62,528 nucleotides of DNA from Alphaproteobacteria bacterium (GCA_022820945.1 JAJEEP010000143.1:1-62528); one strand, 5' to 3'; shown: positions 34,612-43,975, numbered from the stretch's first letter. Notes: generated from the sequence alone by a model not told the origin. Program-made: numbers and translations.

Positions 34612-35358
34612 TCAACCGCCGAGCAGCAGCTCCTTCGCCTGGTTGATCTTTGCCGCGAGATAGTTGGAGCCGCCGTGGTCAGGGTGGAGCTTGCGCATGA
34701 GTGTGCGGTGCGCCTCCTTGATCTCCTCTGAGCCGGCGCCGGGCTGGAGGCCGAGGATCTCGTAGGCTTCCTCGCGGGTCATCGGCGTGCGGGCGCCGGC
34801 GGCCCTCTTGCGGCCCCAGCCCTGGCCTGAGCCGGCACCGGCGCTCCGCTCCTGCTCCTCCCGCGTCTCGGTGCGCTCGCGCCAATCGGCGCCGAGGATC
34901 CGGTCCATATAGGCCTCCAGCAGCCGCCGGCCCTCGTCGTCCCGCAGGCTGCACTCCTCGAGCAGGTCGATGAGCTGAGGCTTCGAGAGCTCGTCGAGGC
35001 GAGCCCCGGCGTAGCGGCCCTGAAGCACCGTGCCCTCCATCTCGCCGCTGTCATGGTCCAGCGTCATGCGGAGATAGGGGGTCTCGACATCCGATTTCTG
35101 GCCGGCCGTGGGATTCGGGTTCATCCGGCCTGCGGCAAAGCGGCTCATGAGCCAGGGCAACCCGGTGATTGCGAGCGGTAGAAAGGCGAGGTTCGCCTTG
35201 CCGGTCACGCTGAGGAAGATGGTGGCCGCGGCACCGGCGGCGATGAAGCCCCACTTGACCCACTTCGCGAGGCTGGAGGGATTGGCCGTGGCGAACCAGC
35301 GGCTGAGAAACACCACCAGCACCAGGAGCGCAATCCCGAGAAGGACGTAGGTGATCAT
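34612..35358 (-). CDS. Membrane-anchored DnaJ-domain protein
   Basis: A 248-residue protein with two or three hydrophobic segments in the first 90 residues ([20 protein letters not shown] and a second pair), a middle cytosolic region ([23 protein letters not shown]), and a C-terminal J domain ([36 protein letters not shown]) with the HPD motif that stimulates DnaK. The C-terminal position of the J domain after membrane segments resembles TIM14/DjlA-like proteins. A local co-chaperone role at the inner membrane is likely; client unknown. Confidence 0.85.
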   Translation of the reverse strand: MITYVLLGIALLVLVVFLSRWFATANPSSLAKWVKWGFIAAGAAATIFLSVTGKANLAFLPLAITGLPWLMSRFAAGRMNPNPTAGQKSDVETPYLRMTLDHDSGEMEGTVLQGRYAGARLDELSKPQLIDLLEECSLRDDEGRRLLEAYMDRILGADWRERTETREEQERSAGAGSGQGWGRKRAAGARTPMTREEAYEILGLQPGAGSEEIKEAHRTLMRKLHPDHGGSNYLAAKINQAKELLLGG

Positions 35359-35409
35359 CGGAGGGCGCGGTCTAGCGGGCCGGGCGGCGGAAGCGCAGGA
35401 GAGGCGGGC

Positions 35410-36120
35410 TCATTTGATCTGATGAGCGATCTGCAACACCGCCTCGCCGCGCTGGCGGCTGTAGTCCTTGAGCGCCTTGCGCCCGCCGGCGGCGTAGACC
35501 GCGACCGCGCCCAAGAGTTCCTTGAGCTGGCGCGCACTCGATGCATCGAAGCGCAGATAGGCGCCGTTGGTGAGCCGCGCGATCTGGCGAAAGGCCAATG
35601 ATGCCGACGGGTCCGGCCCTTCGTGGAACATGAAGGCGGGAACACCGCGCAAGCCGAGTTCGCCCGCGATGGCGCAGAGCTCGTCCACGTTCTCTTCCAT
35701 GGCATCGCCGACGAAGACCAGCGCGTGGACCTTCTGGACCTGAGTCTCGTCCAGGGCGTGGCGCAGCACCTTGCGAATCTGGGTGTGCCCGCCGAGGCAA
35801 CGGACGGCGGTCATGACGCGGACCAGCGCCCGCGAATCCCGCACCCACTTGCTCGCCTTGCATTCGCCGAAGCCGCGATAATAGACCAGCTGGACGGAGA
35901 GCCCGCCGAGCGAGGCAGTGGCGTCGAACATCTCCCCCTGAATCTGGCAGGCGCGGTCCCAGGTCGGCTCCCGGCTCGCGGTCGCGTCCATCGCAAACAT
36001 AAGCCGCCCGGTCTCCCCCTGCTTGACCGGCGCGGGCGTCGCCGCGACCCGGCGCAGGAAGGCATCCACGTCAGCGCCTTCGCCCTGACCCTTTGTCGGC
36101 AGCTTCCGATCGCGACTCAT
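35410..36120 (-). CDS. VWA-domain protein
   Basis: A 236-residue cytoplasmic protein with a von Willebrand factor A-like fold. MFAMDATASREPTW supplies a MIDAS-type D-x-T/S-x-S, HALVFVGDAMEENVDEL the later Asp, and RGVPAFMFHEG a following strand. Such proteins are seen near metal-insertion, tellurium-resistance-like or AAA-ATPase systems, but none of these is here. It lies 51 bases upstream of the DnaJ-domain gene in the same direction, so the two may work together. Function unknown. Confidence 0.75.
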   Translation of the reverse strand: MSRDRKLPTKGQGEGADVDAFLRRVAATPAPVKQGETGRLMFAMDATASREPTWDRACQIQGEMFDATASLGGLSVQLVYYRGFGECKASKWVRDSRALVRVMTAVRCLGGHTQIRKVLRHALDETQVQKVHALVFVGDAMEENVDELCAIAGELGLRGVPAFMFHEGPDPSASLAFRQIARLTNGAYLRFDASSARQLKELLGAVAVYAAGGRKALKDYSRQRGEAVLQIAHQIK

Positions 36121-36135
36121 CGCGGGCTCCCCTGC

Positions 36136-37083
36136 CTATATGGGGACGACCGGCAGCCTTGCCAGGCGCTCGGTCAGCATAGCGAAGAAGCCATCGGCGT
36201 CGACCCGCTCCAGCACGCGGGCGTTGGCAGCGGCGCCGGTGCGGCCGTGAACGTCGCAGACCGTTCGCCCGAAGCAGTGGCCGTCGTCCAGCTCTACATC
36301 GACCCGCATATCGCGGCCCTCGAAGAGATTCGGCGCCAGAAGATACGCGATCACGCAGGGATCGTGCATGGGGGCGCCGTGGTGGTAGGCCTCGACGTTC
36401 TTCTTGCCGTAGAGATCGAGCATGCCGCAGACCGCGGCCGCCGGCGCCGTACCCAACGCGCGGATTGCCTCCAGCCTAGGCGGCGTCGCAATCGCCTGAT
36501 GGGTAACGTCGAGGCCGATCATGGTGAGCGGCACATCGGCCTCGAACACAACATGCGCGGCATGGGGGTCGGCGTGGATATTGAATTCGGCGGCCGGCGT
36601 GACGTTGCCGAGGCCAATGGCGCCGCCCATGGTGACGATCTCGCGCACGTTGGAGAGGATCGCCGGGTTCTTGACGATGGCGAGCGCGACATTGGTGAGG
36701 GGACCGAGGGTCGCCAGCGTGATGGGCTCCGTCGCCGCCGTCAGCGCATCGACCAGAAAATCCACCGCATGGGCCGCCTCGACAGGGCGGCTCGGCTCCG
36801 GCAGGTCGGCGCCGTCGATTCCCGTCGGCCCGTGGATGTATTCGGCGGTCTCCGGCTCGCGCACCATGGGTCTGGAGCAGCCGGCATAAACGGGCACCTC
36901 GGGCCGCCCGGCGAGGTCCCTGATCCGGCGCGCATTGCTCTCGGTCCGGGCAAGCGGCACGTTGCCCGCAACGGCGGTGATGCCGAGCAGATCGAACTCC
37001 TCGGCGGACGCGAAGGCGAGCAGCAGGGCGACAGCGTCGTCCTGACCCGGATCGCAGTCGATGATCAGCGGTCGCGTGCTCAT
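36136..37083 (-). CDS. Nucleoside hydrolase
   Basis: A 315-residue inosine-uridine-preferring-type nucleoside N-ribohydrolase. The calcium-binding DCDPGQDDAVALLLA N-terminus is intact, followed by TAVAGNVPLARTESNARRI, EIVTMGGA and EFNIHADPHAA, all family signatures. It splits nucleosides to base and ribose in salvage or catabolism. It is 15 bases from the VWA gene. A molybdenum hydroxylase further along could act on a freed base, but the link is speculative. Confidence 0.92.
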   Translation of the reverse strand: MSTRPLIIDCDPGQDDAVALLLAFASAEEFDLLGITAVAGNVPLARTESNARRIRDLAGRPEVPVYAGCSRPMVREPETAEYIHGPTGIDGADLPEPSRPVEAAHAVDFLVDALTAATEPITLATLGPLTNVALAIVKNPAILSNVREIVTMGGAIGLGNVTPAAEFNIHADPHAAHVVFEADVPLTMIGLDVTHQAIATPPRLEAIRALGTAPAAAVCGMLDLYGKKNVEAYHHGAPMHDPCVIAYLLAPNLFEGRDMRVDVELDDGHCFGRTVCDVHGRTGAAANARVLERVDADGFFAMLTERLARLPVVPI

Positions 37084-37215
37084 GGCAACCCGGAATCATA
37101 CCTAGCGTCGCGAGCTGCGGATAGTGCCTGCGATGGAGAGTGCGTGTCGGTCTCCGCGTGGCCGCGAGGCATCTACCCGCGTACGGCCGCGATTCGGACG
37201 GCTGATCCGGCGGGT

Positions 37216-38502
37216 CTAATCCCTGGGAGCGCGTTGGGGACGATCGGCGGCGCTTGAGGGCGCGTCGTCGCCATCGCTCCCGCGATCCGGCGCGTCATTG
37301 TCGACGTGCTGCGGATCGGCGAGGTCGGCCGGGCTGCGGACTAAAGGACGGCTGCGGGCATGGCGGCGGCCGCCGTCAGCACCCTTCCACCAGGCCTCGG
37401 CCGCTTCGCGCACGGCTTCCCAATTCAGCTCGAAGCCCAGTCCCGGCCCGTCGAGAACGGGAAGCCTGCCGTCCTGCAACGCGAGGTCGGGGCGACTCAC
37501 GATGTCCCAGGCCAGAAAATTGTTCATGTACTGGTTGCCGTCGTCCAAGTTGGGGGTCACCGCCGCTACGTGGGACGCCGCCACCGTCGTGATCCTCGTC
37601 TCGTGCAGCCCGTGGATGCAGATGTCGACATTGGCCGCCTCCGCGATGTGCGCCACCTTGCAGAAGCGCAGCAGGCCCCCGGTCTCGTGCAGGCCGACGA
37701 CGATCAGGTCGGCGGCGTGCAGGCGGCAGACGTCGAAGGCGTCGCCTAGCGCGATGACACCCTGGTCCGCCGCGATCGAGATCGGGCTCGCGGCCCGAAC
37801 CCGTGCCAGCGCCTCGACGCTTTCCGCATCGATCGGTTGCTCGACCACTTCGATGTCGAACCGGGAAAGCTTCCGCATCATGCGGGAGGCCCGGACCGGG
37901 TGCCAGCGCCCGCTCGGGTCGATACGCAAGCGTTTGTCCGGTCCGATAGCGGCCCGAACCCGGGCCACGACCTCGGCGTCCAGATCGTCGCCCCGCCCCA
38001 CCTCAAGGAAGATTACTTCGTGGCCCGAGGCCGCGAGCCGCGCCGCCTCGCCAGCGATTTCCGCGGCGGTTTCGCCCTGCGGGAAGCCGAAGTAGCGGAC
38101 CTCGTCGCGAACCGCACCGCCCAGCAAGGCATGAACGGGACGGTCCACAGCCTTGCCCATGACGTCCCACAGCGCCATCTCCAGTCCGGCGAGCGCCTTG
38201 CCCACGAACTTGGGGGCCCTGCAGGCCTCCTGGCGCCCGAACAATGCGTCGTAGGCCTCGCCAATCAAGCGAGCATTCTCGAAAGGATTACGCCCGACGC
38301 AAAAGTCGGCCGCGAGCGAGAGATGGGCGCGGACGGCCTCCGCAGATGGTGTCGCAATCGATTCACCATAGCCAGTTACGCCCTCGTCGGTGTGAATTTC
38401 GACCATGATGACTTCGGCGCCGTGGGTGACGCCCTCGGACCAGTGAAAGGGTTCCTTGTAGGGGATCCAGAGCGGCGTCGTGACAACCTCGCTAATCTTC
38501 AT
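37216..38502 (-). CDS. Enolase-superfamily enzyme (mandelate racemase/muconate lactonizing subgroup) with altered KxK
   Basis: A 428-residue protein from ATG 38502, preceded by GGAGGAGGGGAC. N-terminal capping domain (ISEVVTTPLWIPYKEPFHW) and a C-terminal barrel with metal-ligand positions RIDPSGRW (Asp), VVEQPID (Glu) and IAADQGV (Asp). The usual K-x-K is absent: the strand reads FLEVGRGDD. ICIHGLHETRI offers a His. This points to a dehydratase-like or non-racemase chemistry rather than an epimerase. About 50 Pro/Asp/Arg-rich residues extend past AWWKGADGG, beyond the normal end. It is divergent from an MFS transporter. Substrate unknown, probably a sugar acid. Confidence 0.85.
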   Translation of the reverse strand: MKISEVVTTPLWIPYKEPFHWSEGVTHGAEVIMVEIHTDEGVTGYGESIATPSAEAVRAHLSLAADFCVGRNPFENARLIGEAYDALFGRQEACRAPKFVGKALAGLEMALWDVMGKAVDRPVHALLGGAVRDEVRYFGFPQGETAAEIAGEAARLAASGHEVIFLEVGRGDDLDAEVVARVRAAIGPDKRLRIDPSGRWHPVRASRMMRKLSRFDIEVVEQPIDAESVEALARVRAASPISIAADQGVIALGDAFDVCRLHAADLIVVGLHETGGLLRFCKVAHIAEAANVDICIHGLHETRITTVAASHVAAVTPNLDDGNQYMNNFLAWDIVSRPDLALQDGRLPVLDGPGLGFELNWEAVREAAEAWWKGADGGRRHARSRPLVRSPADLADPQHVDNDAPDRGSDGDDAPSSAADRPQRAPRD

Positions 38503-38721
38503 GTCCCCTCCTCCGGCGCCCGGCGCCGTCGGTCGCCTCAACGCGGTTCAGGGAGCAAAGCGCCCCGTCCTGGCCTCTAAATCGCGGGGGGTGGGCGGAC
38601 ATCGTCGGAAGGATGGTCTTGGATGATCACGAGGGAAAGTGGGGCTCCGCCCGGTGGTCCAACGCGAATAGTAGTTAAGTGATCAGTCTAATGCCATATC
38701 AGTAGCGATATTATAGCGGAA

Positions 38722-38749
38722 TTGAAAATCTATATGTTCAACTTATATA
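38722..38749 (+). promoter_or_regulatory. Probable promoter of the MFS transporter gene
   Basis: TTGAAA (38722-38727) and TATATA (38744-38749) are 16 bases apart inside a conspicuously AT-rich stretch (38675-38755) of the divergent region 38503-38847. The spacer holds GTT-C-AAC, a small palindrome that might be part of an operator. Leader length to ATG 38848 would be about 90 bases. Confidence 0.45.
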
Positions 38750-38847
38750 TCCAGCGCGGCAGTTTGAGCGCCTCCCGGCGCGCGTGCGGGCAGCTTTGGG
38801 GGCGGGTGTAATCGGCGGTAAGACGTCGGGATGTGCTATCGTGGGTC

Positions 38848-40038
38848 ATGACCCGCTCCGGCGCCCGCGACGTGGCGCTCCTCGCCACCTGCCAGGCGCT
38901 CTTCCTCACCTCGATGTCCGGCGTGGTCGCCGCGGCCGCCCTGATCGGCCACGGCCTCGCCGATACCAAGGTGCTGGCAACACTCCCCATCGGCATCCAA
39001 TTCGTGATGACGATGGTAGCGACCGTGCCGGCCTCGCTCCTTATGAAGCGCATCGGGCGGCGCGACGGCTTCACCGTGGGCTCCACCATCGGGCTTGCCG
39101 GCGCGCTTATCGGCTTCTGGGCAATTATGGAAGGGAGCTTCGCGCTCTTTTGCGTCGCTCTCGCACTGATCGGCGCCGCCAACGGCTTTGCCCAATATTA
39201 CCGTTTCGCGGCGGCAGACGCAGCAAGCGAAGCCTTCAAGAGCCGGGCGATCTCGCTGGTGCTGGCAGGTGGCGTGATCGCCTCGGTGGGACCCCTGCTT
39301 GCCGACTGGTCCAAGGACCTGTTCGCGCCGATAGCCTTCGCAGGCGTGTTCTCCACCGTGGCCGCGCTCTACGTGGCCACGCTCGTAGTTCTCCGCTTCA
39401 TCACCATCCCGCCGCCCGACGAGGAAGAACGCAGCGGCGAAGGCCGCCCGCTGCTCACGATCATGCGCCAGCCGACATTCATCATCGCAGTGCTCGGCTC
39501 CCTCGTCGGCTTCGCGATGATGACGCTGCTGATGACCGCGACCCCGCTCGCCATGAAGTATTGCGGCTTCGGCTTCTCCGATTCGGCGCAAACGATTCAG
39601 TGGCACGTGCTCGGCATGTTCGCGCCCGCCTTCGTCACCGGCCATCTGATCAAGCGCTTCGGCACGAAGACGATCATGGCGTGCGGCGCGCTGCTGATCG
39701 GCCTCTGTGCGGCCACCAACATCCAGGGCATCGCGCTGATCAATTTCCATCTCTCCCTGGTCTTGTTGGGGGTCGGCTGGAACTTCCTGTTTACCGGCGG
39801 CACGACGCTGGTGACCGAGATCCACAGCCCGGCGGAGAAGGCAAAGACGCAAGCGGCCCACGACTTCACCGTCTTCACCGGCGTGGCGGCGGCGGCGCTG
39901 CTCTCCGGCGCGCTGCACGAAGCCGTGGGCTGGCAGACGATGAACTACGCCGTGCTGCCGTTCCTCGGCATCGTGCTGGTGGGACTCGCCTGGCTTGGGC
40001 TCAGCGGGCGAGCGTCCGCCCCTTCTGCAGCCGAGTAG
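38848..40038 (+). CDS. MFS transporter
   Basis: A 396-residue integral membrane transporter with about twelve hydrophobic segments. LMKRIGRRDGFTVGSTIGLAGALIGFW after segment 2 is the MFS loop 2-3 signature in variant form. ATG 38848 gives MTRSGARDVALLATCQALFL; a GTG at 38833 is possible. YCGFGFSDSAQTIQWHVLGMFAPAFVTG resembles a YqgE/drug-efflux-like branch. Substrate cannot be named. The enolase-superfamily enzyme is divergent and may share control. Confidence 0.85.
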   Translation: MTRSGARDVALLATCQALFLTSMSGVVAAAALIGHGLADTKVLATLPIGIQFVMTMVATVPASLLMKRIGRRDGFTVGSTIGLAGALIGFWAIMEGSFALFCVALALIGAANGFAQYYRFAAADAASEAFKSRAISLVLAGGVIASVGPLLADWSKDLFAPIAFAGVFSTVAALYVATLVVLRFITIPPPDEEERSGEGRPLLTIMRQPTFIIAVLGSLVGFAMMTLLMTATPLAMKYCGFGFSDSAQTIQWHVLGMFAPAFVTGHLIKRFGTKTIMACGALLIGLCAATNIQGIALINFHLSLVLLGVGWNFLFTGGTTLVTEIHSPAEKAKTQAAHDFTVFTGVAAAALLSGALHEAVGWQTMNYAVLPFLGIVLVGLAWLGLSGRASAPSAAE

Positions 40039-40057
40039 GCCCGTCCTCGGCGACGGG

Positions 40058-40303
40058 TTAACCGCCGCCGATTCGGGGGAGGAAGCAGAGCTCGCTCTCG
40101 GGCGAAACCGGGGCGAACAGGTCGTCCTGGTGGATGTGGCCATCCACCGCGACCGCCATGCCCTCCTCCAGCTCGCGCCCGATGCCGGCGTAGCGCGCTT
40201 CGAGCGCGCAGATCACGCCGCGAATGTTCGTCGCCTCGACCTCGAGTTCGGTGACCCCGCCGGTGTAACGGGCTAGGCTCGAGGGCAGGACGACCCGTGC
40301 CAA
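40058..40303 (-). CDS. MoaD/ThiS-family sulfur carrier protein
   Basis: An 81-residue beta-grasp protein ending PRIGGG. The terminal Gly-Gly is what MoaD- and ThiS-type carriers use for thiocarboxylation. The fold is supported by VTELEVEATNIRGVICALEARY and a GHIHQDDLFAPVSPESELCFLPR end. It is the last gene of the molybdenum hydroxylase operon, 17 bases after the large-subunit gene. That suggests a dedicated role in molybdopterin or sulfido-ligand supply, though this is inference. Confidence 0.8.
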   Translation of the reverse strand: MARVVLPSSLARYTGGVTELEVEATNIRGVICALEARYAGIGRELEEGMAVAVDGHIHQDDLFAPVSPESELCFLPRIGGG

Positions 40304-40319
40304 CAGCTCGATCCGAGGG

Positions 40320-42623
40320 TCAGGCGCCGCCGTTGGCCCCGCCGTTGTCGAGCGCCTCGAGCAGGCGCGGCGGCGACATCGGCAGGTCGGTCATGCGCAC
40401 ACCGGTCGCGTTTTCGATCGCGTTGGCGACCGCCGCCATCGGCGGCACGATCGGCGTCTCGCCCACGCCCCGCACGCCGTAGGGGTGGTTCGGATTCGGC
40501 ACCTCGACGATGACCGCATCGATCATCGGCAGGTCCGAGGCCACCGGCATGCTGTAGTCGAGGAAGCCCGGATTCTCCAGCCGGCCGTCCTTGTCGTAGA
40601 TGTACTCCTCGTTGAGCGACCAGCCGATGCCCTGGGCGGCGCCGCCCTGGATCTGGCCCTCCACGTAGCTCGGATGGACCGCCTTGCCGGCATCCTGCAC
40701 GGCGGTATAGCGCAGCACGGTGACGCGCCCGGTCTCGCGGTCGACCTCGACGTCGCACACGTGGGTACCGAAGCCGGGGCCGGCGCCTTGCGCGTTGATG
40801 GAGGCGGTCGCCGCAATCGGGCCGCCGGTCTTGCCGGCCTGGGCCGCGATTTCGGCGAGGCTCAGCGGCTCGAACTCGCCGGCATTGCTGCCGGAGGGCT
40901 TGGCGTAGCCGTCCTCCCACTCCACGGCCTCGACCGGGATGTCCCACGTCTTGGCGGCGCGCTCGCGCAGCTGCTCGACGACCTTGCCCGCCGCGTCGAT
41001 CGCCGCCATGCCGGTGGCAAAGGTGACGCGGCTGCCGCCGGTGAGGAAGGTGTAGCCGATGGAGTCGGTGTCTGCGACCAGCGGGCGCACCTTCTCCGGC
41101 GGGATGCCGAGGGCTTCCGCCGCCTGGAGCTGAATCGAGGCGCGCGATCCGCCGATGTCGGGGTTGCCCTCGATCACGGTCGCCGTGCCGTCCTCGTTGA
41201 CGTTGATGGTGGCGCAGGATTCGCCGCCGATGTTGAACCAGAAGCCGGTGGCAATGCCGCGCCCCTGGTTGGGGCCGAGCGGGGTGTTGTAGTGCTTGCT
41301 GTCGCGCGCCGCCTCCAGCGTCTCGATGCAACCGACGGGCCCGAACTTGGGTCCGTAGAGAGCACGGGTGCCCTCCTTCGCCGCGTTCATCAGGCGGAAC
41401 TCGGCCGGGTCGATGCCGAGCTTCTTGGCGATCTCGTCGACGACGCCCTCGGAGGCGAACTCGGAGATCGGCGCCCCCGGCGCGCGGTAGGCGGCTACCT
41501 TGGGCCGGTTCACCACCACGTCGTAGCCCTCGACCTCGGCGTTCTCGATGTCGTAGGGAGCGAAGACGCACATGCAGCCGGGCCCGATCGGCGATCCGGG
41601 GAAGGCGCCGGCCTGATAGGCGAGCCAGGCCTTGGCGGCGGTGAGCTTGCCGTCCTGGGTGGCGCCCATCTTGATCGTCATGGCGCCGCCAGAGGTCGGG
41701 CCGCTGGCGCGGAAGACCTCCTCACGGGACATCACGATCTTGACCGGCCGGCCGGCGATCTGCGAGAGCCGGAGCGCGATCGGCTCCAGATAGACCACGG
41801 TCTTGCCGCCGAAGCCGCCGCCGATCTCGGATGGAGTCACCTTGATGTTGCCGATCTCGATGCCGAGCAGGTTGGCACAGTAGGCGCGCACGGTGAACTG
41901 CCCCTGGGTGCAGCACCAGACCTCGCACTGTCCGTCCTCGCCGGCGCTGGCGACCACCGCGTGGGGCTCGATATAGCCCTGGTGCACCGCCTTGGTGGTG
42001 AAGGTGCGCTCGACGATCACGTCGGCCTCGGCGAATCCCTTGTCCAGATCGCCCATGGAGAAGTACACCTTCTTGAACACGTTGGAAGGCTTGTCGGGCG
42101 TGGGCTCCACGCCCTCGGTGAACATGTCGTCGTGGAGCAGCGGCGCGTCCGGCTCCATCGCCTCGCGCACGTCGATCACGTGCGGCAGCACCTCGTAATC
42201 CACCTCGATCAAGTCCAGCGCCTGCTTGGCGATGGCCGTCGTGGTCGCCGCCACCGCAGCGACGGCGTGGCCGTCGTAGAGCGCCTTCTCCCGCGCCATC
42301 ACGTTCTGCGACATGTCGCGGTAGTTGACCGCCACCTCTCCAGCCGGGACCCACTGGTTCGGGATTTCCGGCATCTCGTCGCGGGTGACGATCGCCTTCA
42401 CGCCTGGCAGCGCGCGGGCCTTCGATGTGTCGATGGAGCGGATGAGCGCATGCGCGTGGGGGCTGCGCAGCACCCGGCCTACCAGCATGCCCGGCAGCGA
42501 GAAGTCCGCGCCGAACTTGGCCCTGCCGGTCACCTTGTCGACGCCGTCGGGGCGCCACGGCCGCGTGCCGACGTACTTGAGCGAGCCGTTGCCGTTACCG
42601 ATTTCCTGCTTGGCGGTTGCCAT
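40320..42623 (-). CDS. Molybdenum hydroxylase large (molybdopterin-binding) subunit
   Basis: A 767-residue xanthine-oxidase-family subunit binding molybdopterin (probably the cytosine dinucleotide form). GTRPWRPDGVDKVTGRAKFGADF is the usual start; GGGFGGKT and the terminal GVGETPIVPP, with the catalytic Glu, are intact. The active-site loop reads AYRAPGAP, not AYxCSFR, so it is not an aerobic CO dehydrogenase (form I). It resembles hydroxybenzoyl-CoA reductase or aldehyde/heterocycle hydroxylase types. The small and medium subunits are encoded directly upstream. Confidence 0.95.
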   Translation of the reverse strand: MATAKQEIGNGNGSLKYVGTRPWRPDGVDKVTGRAKFGADFSLPGMLVGRVLRSPHAHALIRSIDTSKARALPGVKAIVTRDEMPEIPNQWVPAGEVAVNYRDMSQNVMAREKALYDGHAVAAVAATTTAIAKQALDLIEVDYEVLPHVIDVREAMEPDAPLLHDDMFTEGVEPTPDKPSNVFKKVYFSMGDLDKGFAEADVIVERTFTTKAVHQGYIEPHAVVASAGEDGQCEVWCCTQGQFTVRAYCANLLGIEIGNIKVTPSEIGGGFGGKTVVYLEPIALRLSQIAGRPVKIVMSREEVFRASGPTSGGAMTIKMGATQDGKLTAAKAWLAYQAGAFPGSPIGPGCMCVFAPYDIENAEVEGYDVVVNRPKVAAYRAPGAPISEFASEGVVDEIAKKLGIDPAEFRLMNAAKEGTRALYGPKFGPVGCIETLEAARDSKHYNTPLGPNQGRGIATGFWFNIGGESCATINVNEDGTATVIEGNPDIGGSRASIQLQAAEALGIPPEKVRPLVADTDSIGYTFLTGGSRVTFATGMAAIDAAGKVVEQLRERAAKTWDIPVEAVEWEDGYAKPSGSNAGEFEPLSLAEIAAQAGKTGGPIAATASINAQGAGPGFGTHVCDVEVDRETGRVTVLRYTAVQDAGKAVHPSYVEGQIQGGAAQGIGWSLNEEYIYDKDGRLENPGFLDYSMPVASDLPMIDAVIVEVPNPNHPYGVRGVGETPIVPPMAAVANAIENATGVRMTDLPMSPPRLLEALDNGGANGGA

Positions 42624-42626
42624 GGC

Positions 42627-43103
42627 TTATTCTCCTCTCAGCTCGGCCGCCGTCGTCATCACGGCGCGGATGATCTTGTCGTAGCCAGTGCAGCGGCAGA
42701 GATTGCCGGCCAGCCAGTAGCGCGCTTCCGTCTCGGTCGGGTTCGGGTTCTCCTCGAGCAGCGCCTTGGCGGCGACCAGGAAGCCCGGCGTGCAGATGCC
42801 GCACTGCAACGCCGCATCCTCCAGGAACTGGCTCTGCAGCGGATGCAGCGTGTCGCCGTCGGCCATACCCTCGATGGTGCCGATCTCGCGGCCCTCGGCC
42901 TCGGTGCCGAGCATCAGGCACGAGCAGACCAGGGTGCCGTCCACGGTCACGCTGCAGGCGCCGCAGTCGCCGGTGGCACAGCCTTCCTTGGTGCCGGTGA
43001 GGTCCAGCTCGTCGCGCAGCACGTCGAGCAGGGTCTGCTCGCCCGAGCAGAGGAACTCCGTCGGCTCGCCGTTGACGCTGGTGGTTACATGATACTTCGC
43101 CAT
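42627..43103 (-). CDS. Molybdenum hydroxylase small [2Fe-2S] subunit
   Basis: A 158-residue iron-sulfur subunit. The N-terminal plant-type cluster is C-x4-C-x2-C within GCATGDCGACSV plus VCSCL. The C-terminal four-helix cluster is QCGICTPG and GNLCRCTGY. It relays electrons between molybdopterin and FAD. Start ATG 43103 abuts and overlaps by one base the medium-subunit gene, and its stop is three bases before the large-subunit ATG. Confidence 0.95.
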   Translation of the reverse strand: MAKYHVTTSVNGEPTEFLCSGEQTLLDVLRDELDLTGTKEGCATGDCGACSVTVDGTLVCSCLMLGTEAEGREIGTIEGMADGDTLHPLQSQFLEDAALQCGICTPGFLVAAKALLEENPNPTETEARYWLAGNLCRCTGYDKIIRAVMTTAAELRGE

Positions 43104-43975
43104 CAGCCGTTGCTCCTCGCACGCTCCAGGGCGATGAGCGCGGCCCGTCTGGCCAGCACTCCCGCCACCTTGACCCGGTATTCGATGGTCCCGCGCTTGT
43201 CGTCGATGGGATTGCAGGCGGCGCTCGCAGCCGCCGCAAGGTTGGCCAGCGCGTCGTCGTTCACCGTGGTGCCGATCAGCGCCTTCGCGCCGTCCTCCAC
43301 CAAGAGCGGCGTGGGCGCGACCGCGCCGAGGCCCAGCCTCGCGTGGGTGCAGACGCCCGCGTTGTCGAGCGTGAGCGCGACGCCGGCGCCGACCACGGCG
43401 ATGTCCATCTCGGTGCGCGGGATGAAGCGCAGGTAGGCATCGCCCGAGCGCGGCGGCGGCTTCGGCATGACGAAGGAGACCACGATCTCGCCGGGAGTGA
43501 GGGAAAGCTGGCCGGGCCCCGTAATCACGTCTTCGACCGGGACGGAACGGGCGCCGTTCGGGCCCGCGATCTCGCAGACAGCGCCTGCGGCAATGAGCGC
43601 CGGTACGCTGTCGGCGGCGGGCGAGCCGTTGCAGAGGTTGCCGCCGAGCGAGGCGCGGCCCTGAATCTGGGTCGAGCCGATCAGCTCAAGCGCCTCCACC
43701 ACTCCTGGCCACGCGGCCTTCACGGCCTCGTTCTTGCCGAGGGTTGCGCCGGAGACCGCCGCGCCGACGCGGATATCATCGCCGTTCACCGTCACGTCCA
43801 TGAGGGCCGGAATGCGCTTGAGGTCGACAATCAGGCCGGGGCGAACGAAATCGGTGCGCAGCTGAACCAGGAGGTCGGTGCCGCCCGCGAGCGGCTTTGC
43901 CTCGCCGTCGGCATCGGCGAGGAGGCGCACGGCGTCCTCGACCGTGTCGGGCGCCTCGAATTGTAGACTGCTCAT
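43103..43975 (-). CDS. Molybdenum hydroxylase medium (FAD-binding) subunit
   Basis: A 290-residue CoxM-type flavoprotein. FAD motifs: AKPLAGGTDLLVQLR, and TQIQGRASLGGNLCNGSPAADS, the TxGG-like stretch. First gene of the leftward operon (medium, small, large, MoaD-like). CAGGAGG ahead of ATG 43975 is a strong ribosome site. Confidence 0.95.
   Translation of the reverse strand: MSSLQFEAPDTVEDAVRLLADADGEAKPLAGGTDLLVQLRTDFVRPGLIVDLKRIPALMDVTVNGDDIRVGAAVSGATLGKNEAVKAAWPGVVEALELIGSTQIQGRASLGGNLCNGSPAADSVPALIAAGAVCEIAGPNGARSVPVEDVITGPGQLSLTPGEIVVSFVMPKPPPRSGDAYLRFIPRTEMDIAVVGAGVALTLDNAGVCTHARLGLGAVAPTPLLVEDGAKALIGTTVNDDALANLAAAASAACNPIDDKRGTIEYRVKVAGVLARRAALIALERARSNG

Noticed and set aside
40320..42623. 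Aerobic carbon-monoxide dehydrogenase (CoxL)
   Set aside because: The M-S-L gene order fits, but the active-site loop is AYRAPGAP instead of AYxCSFR and no coxDEF genes follow.
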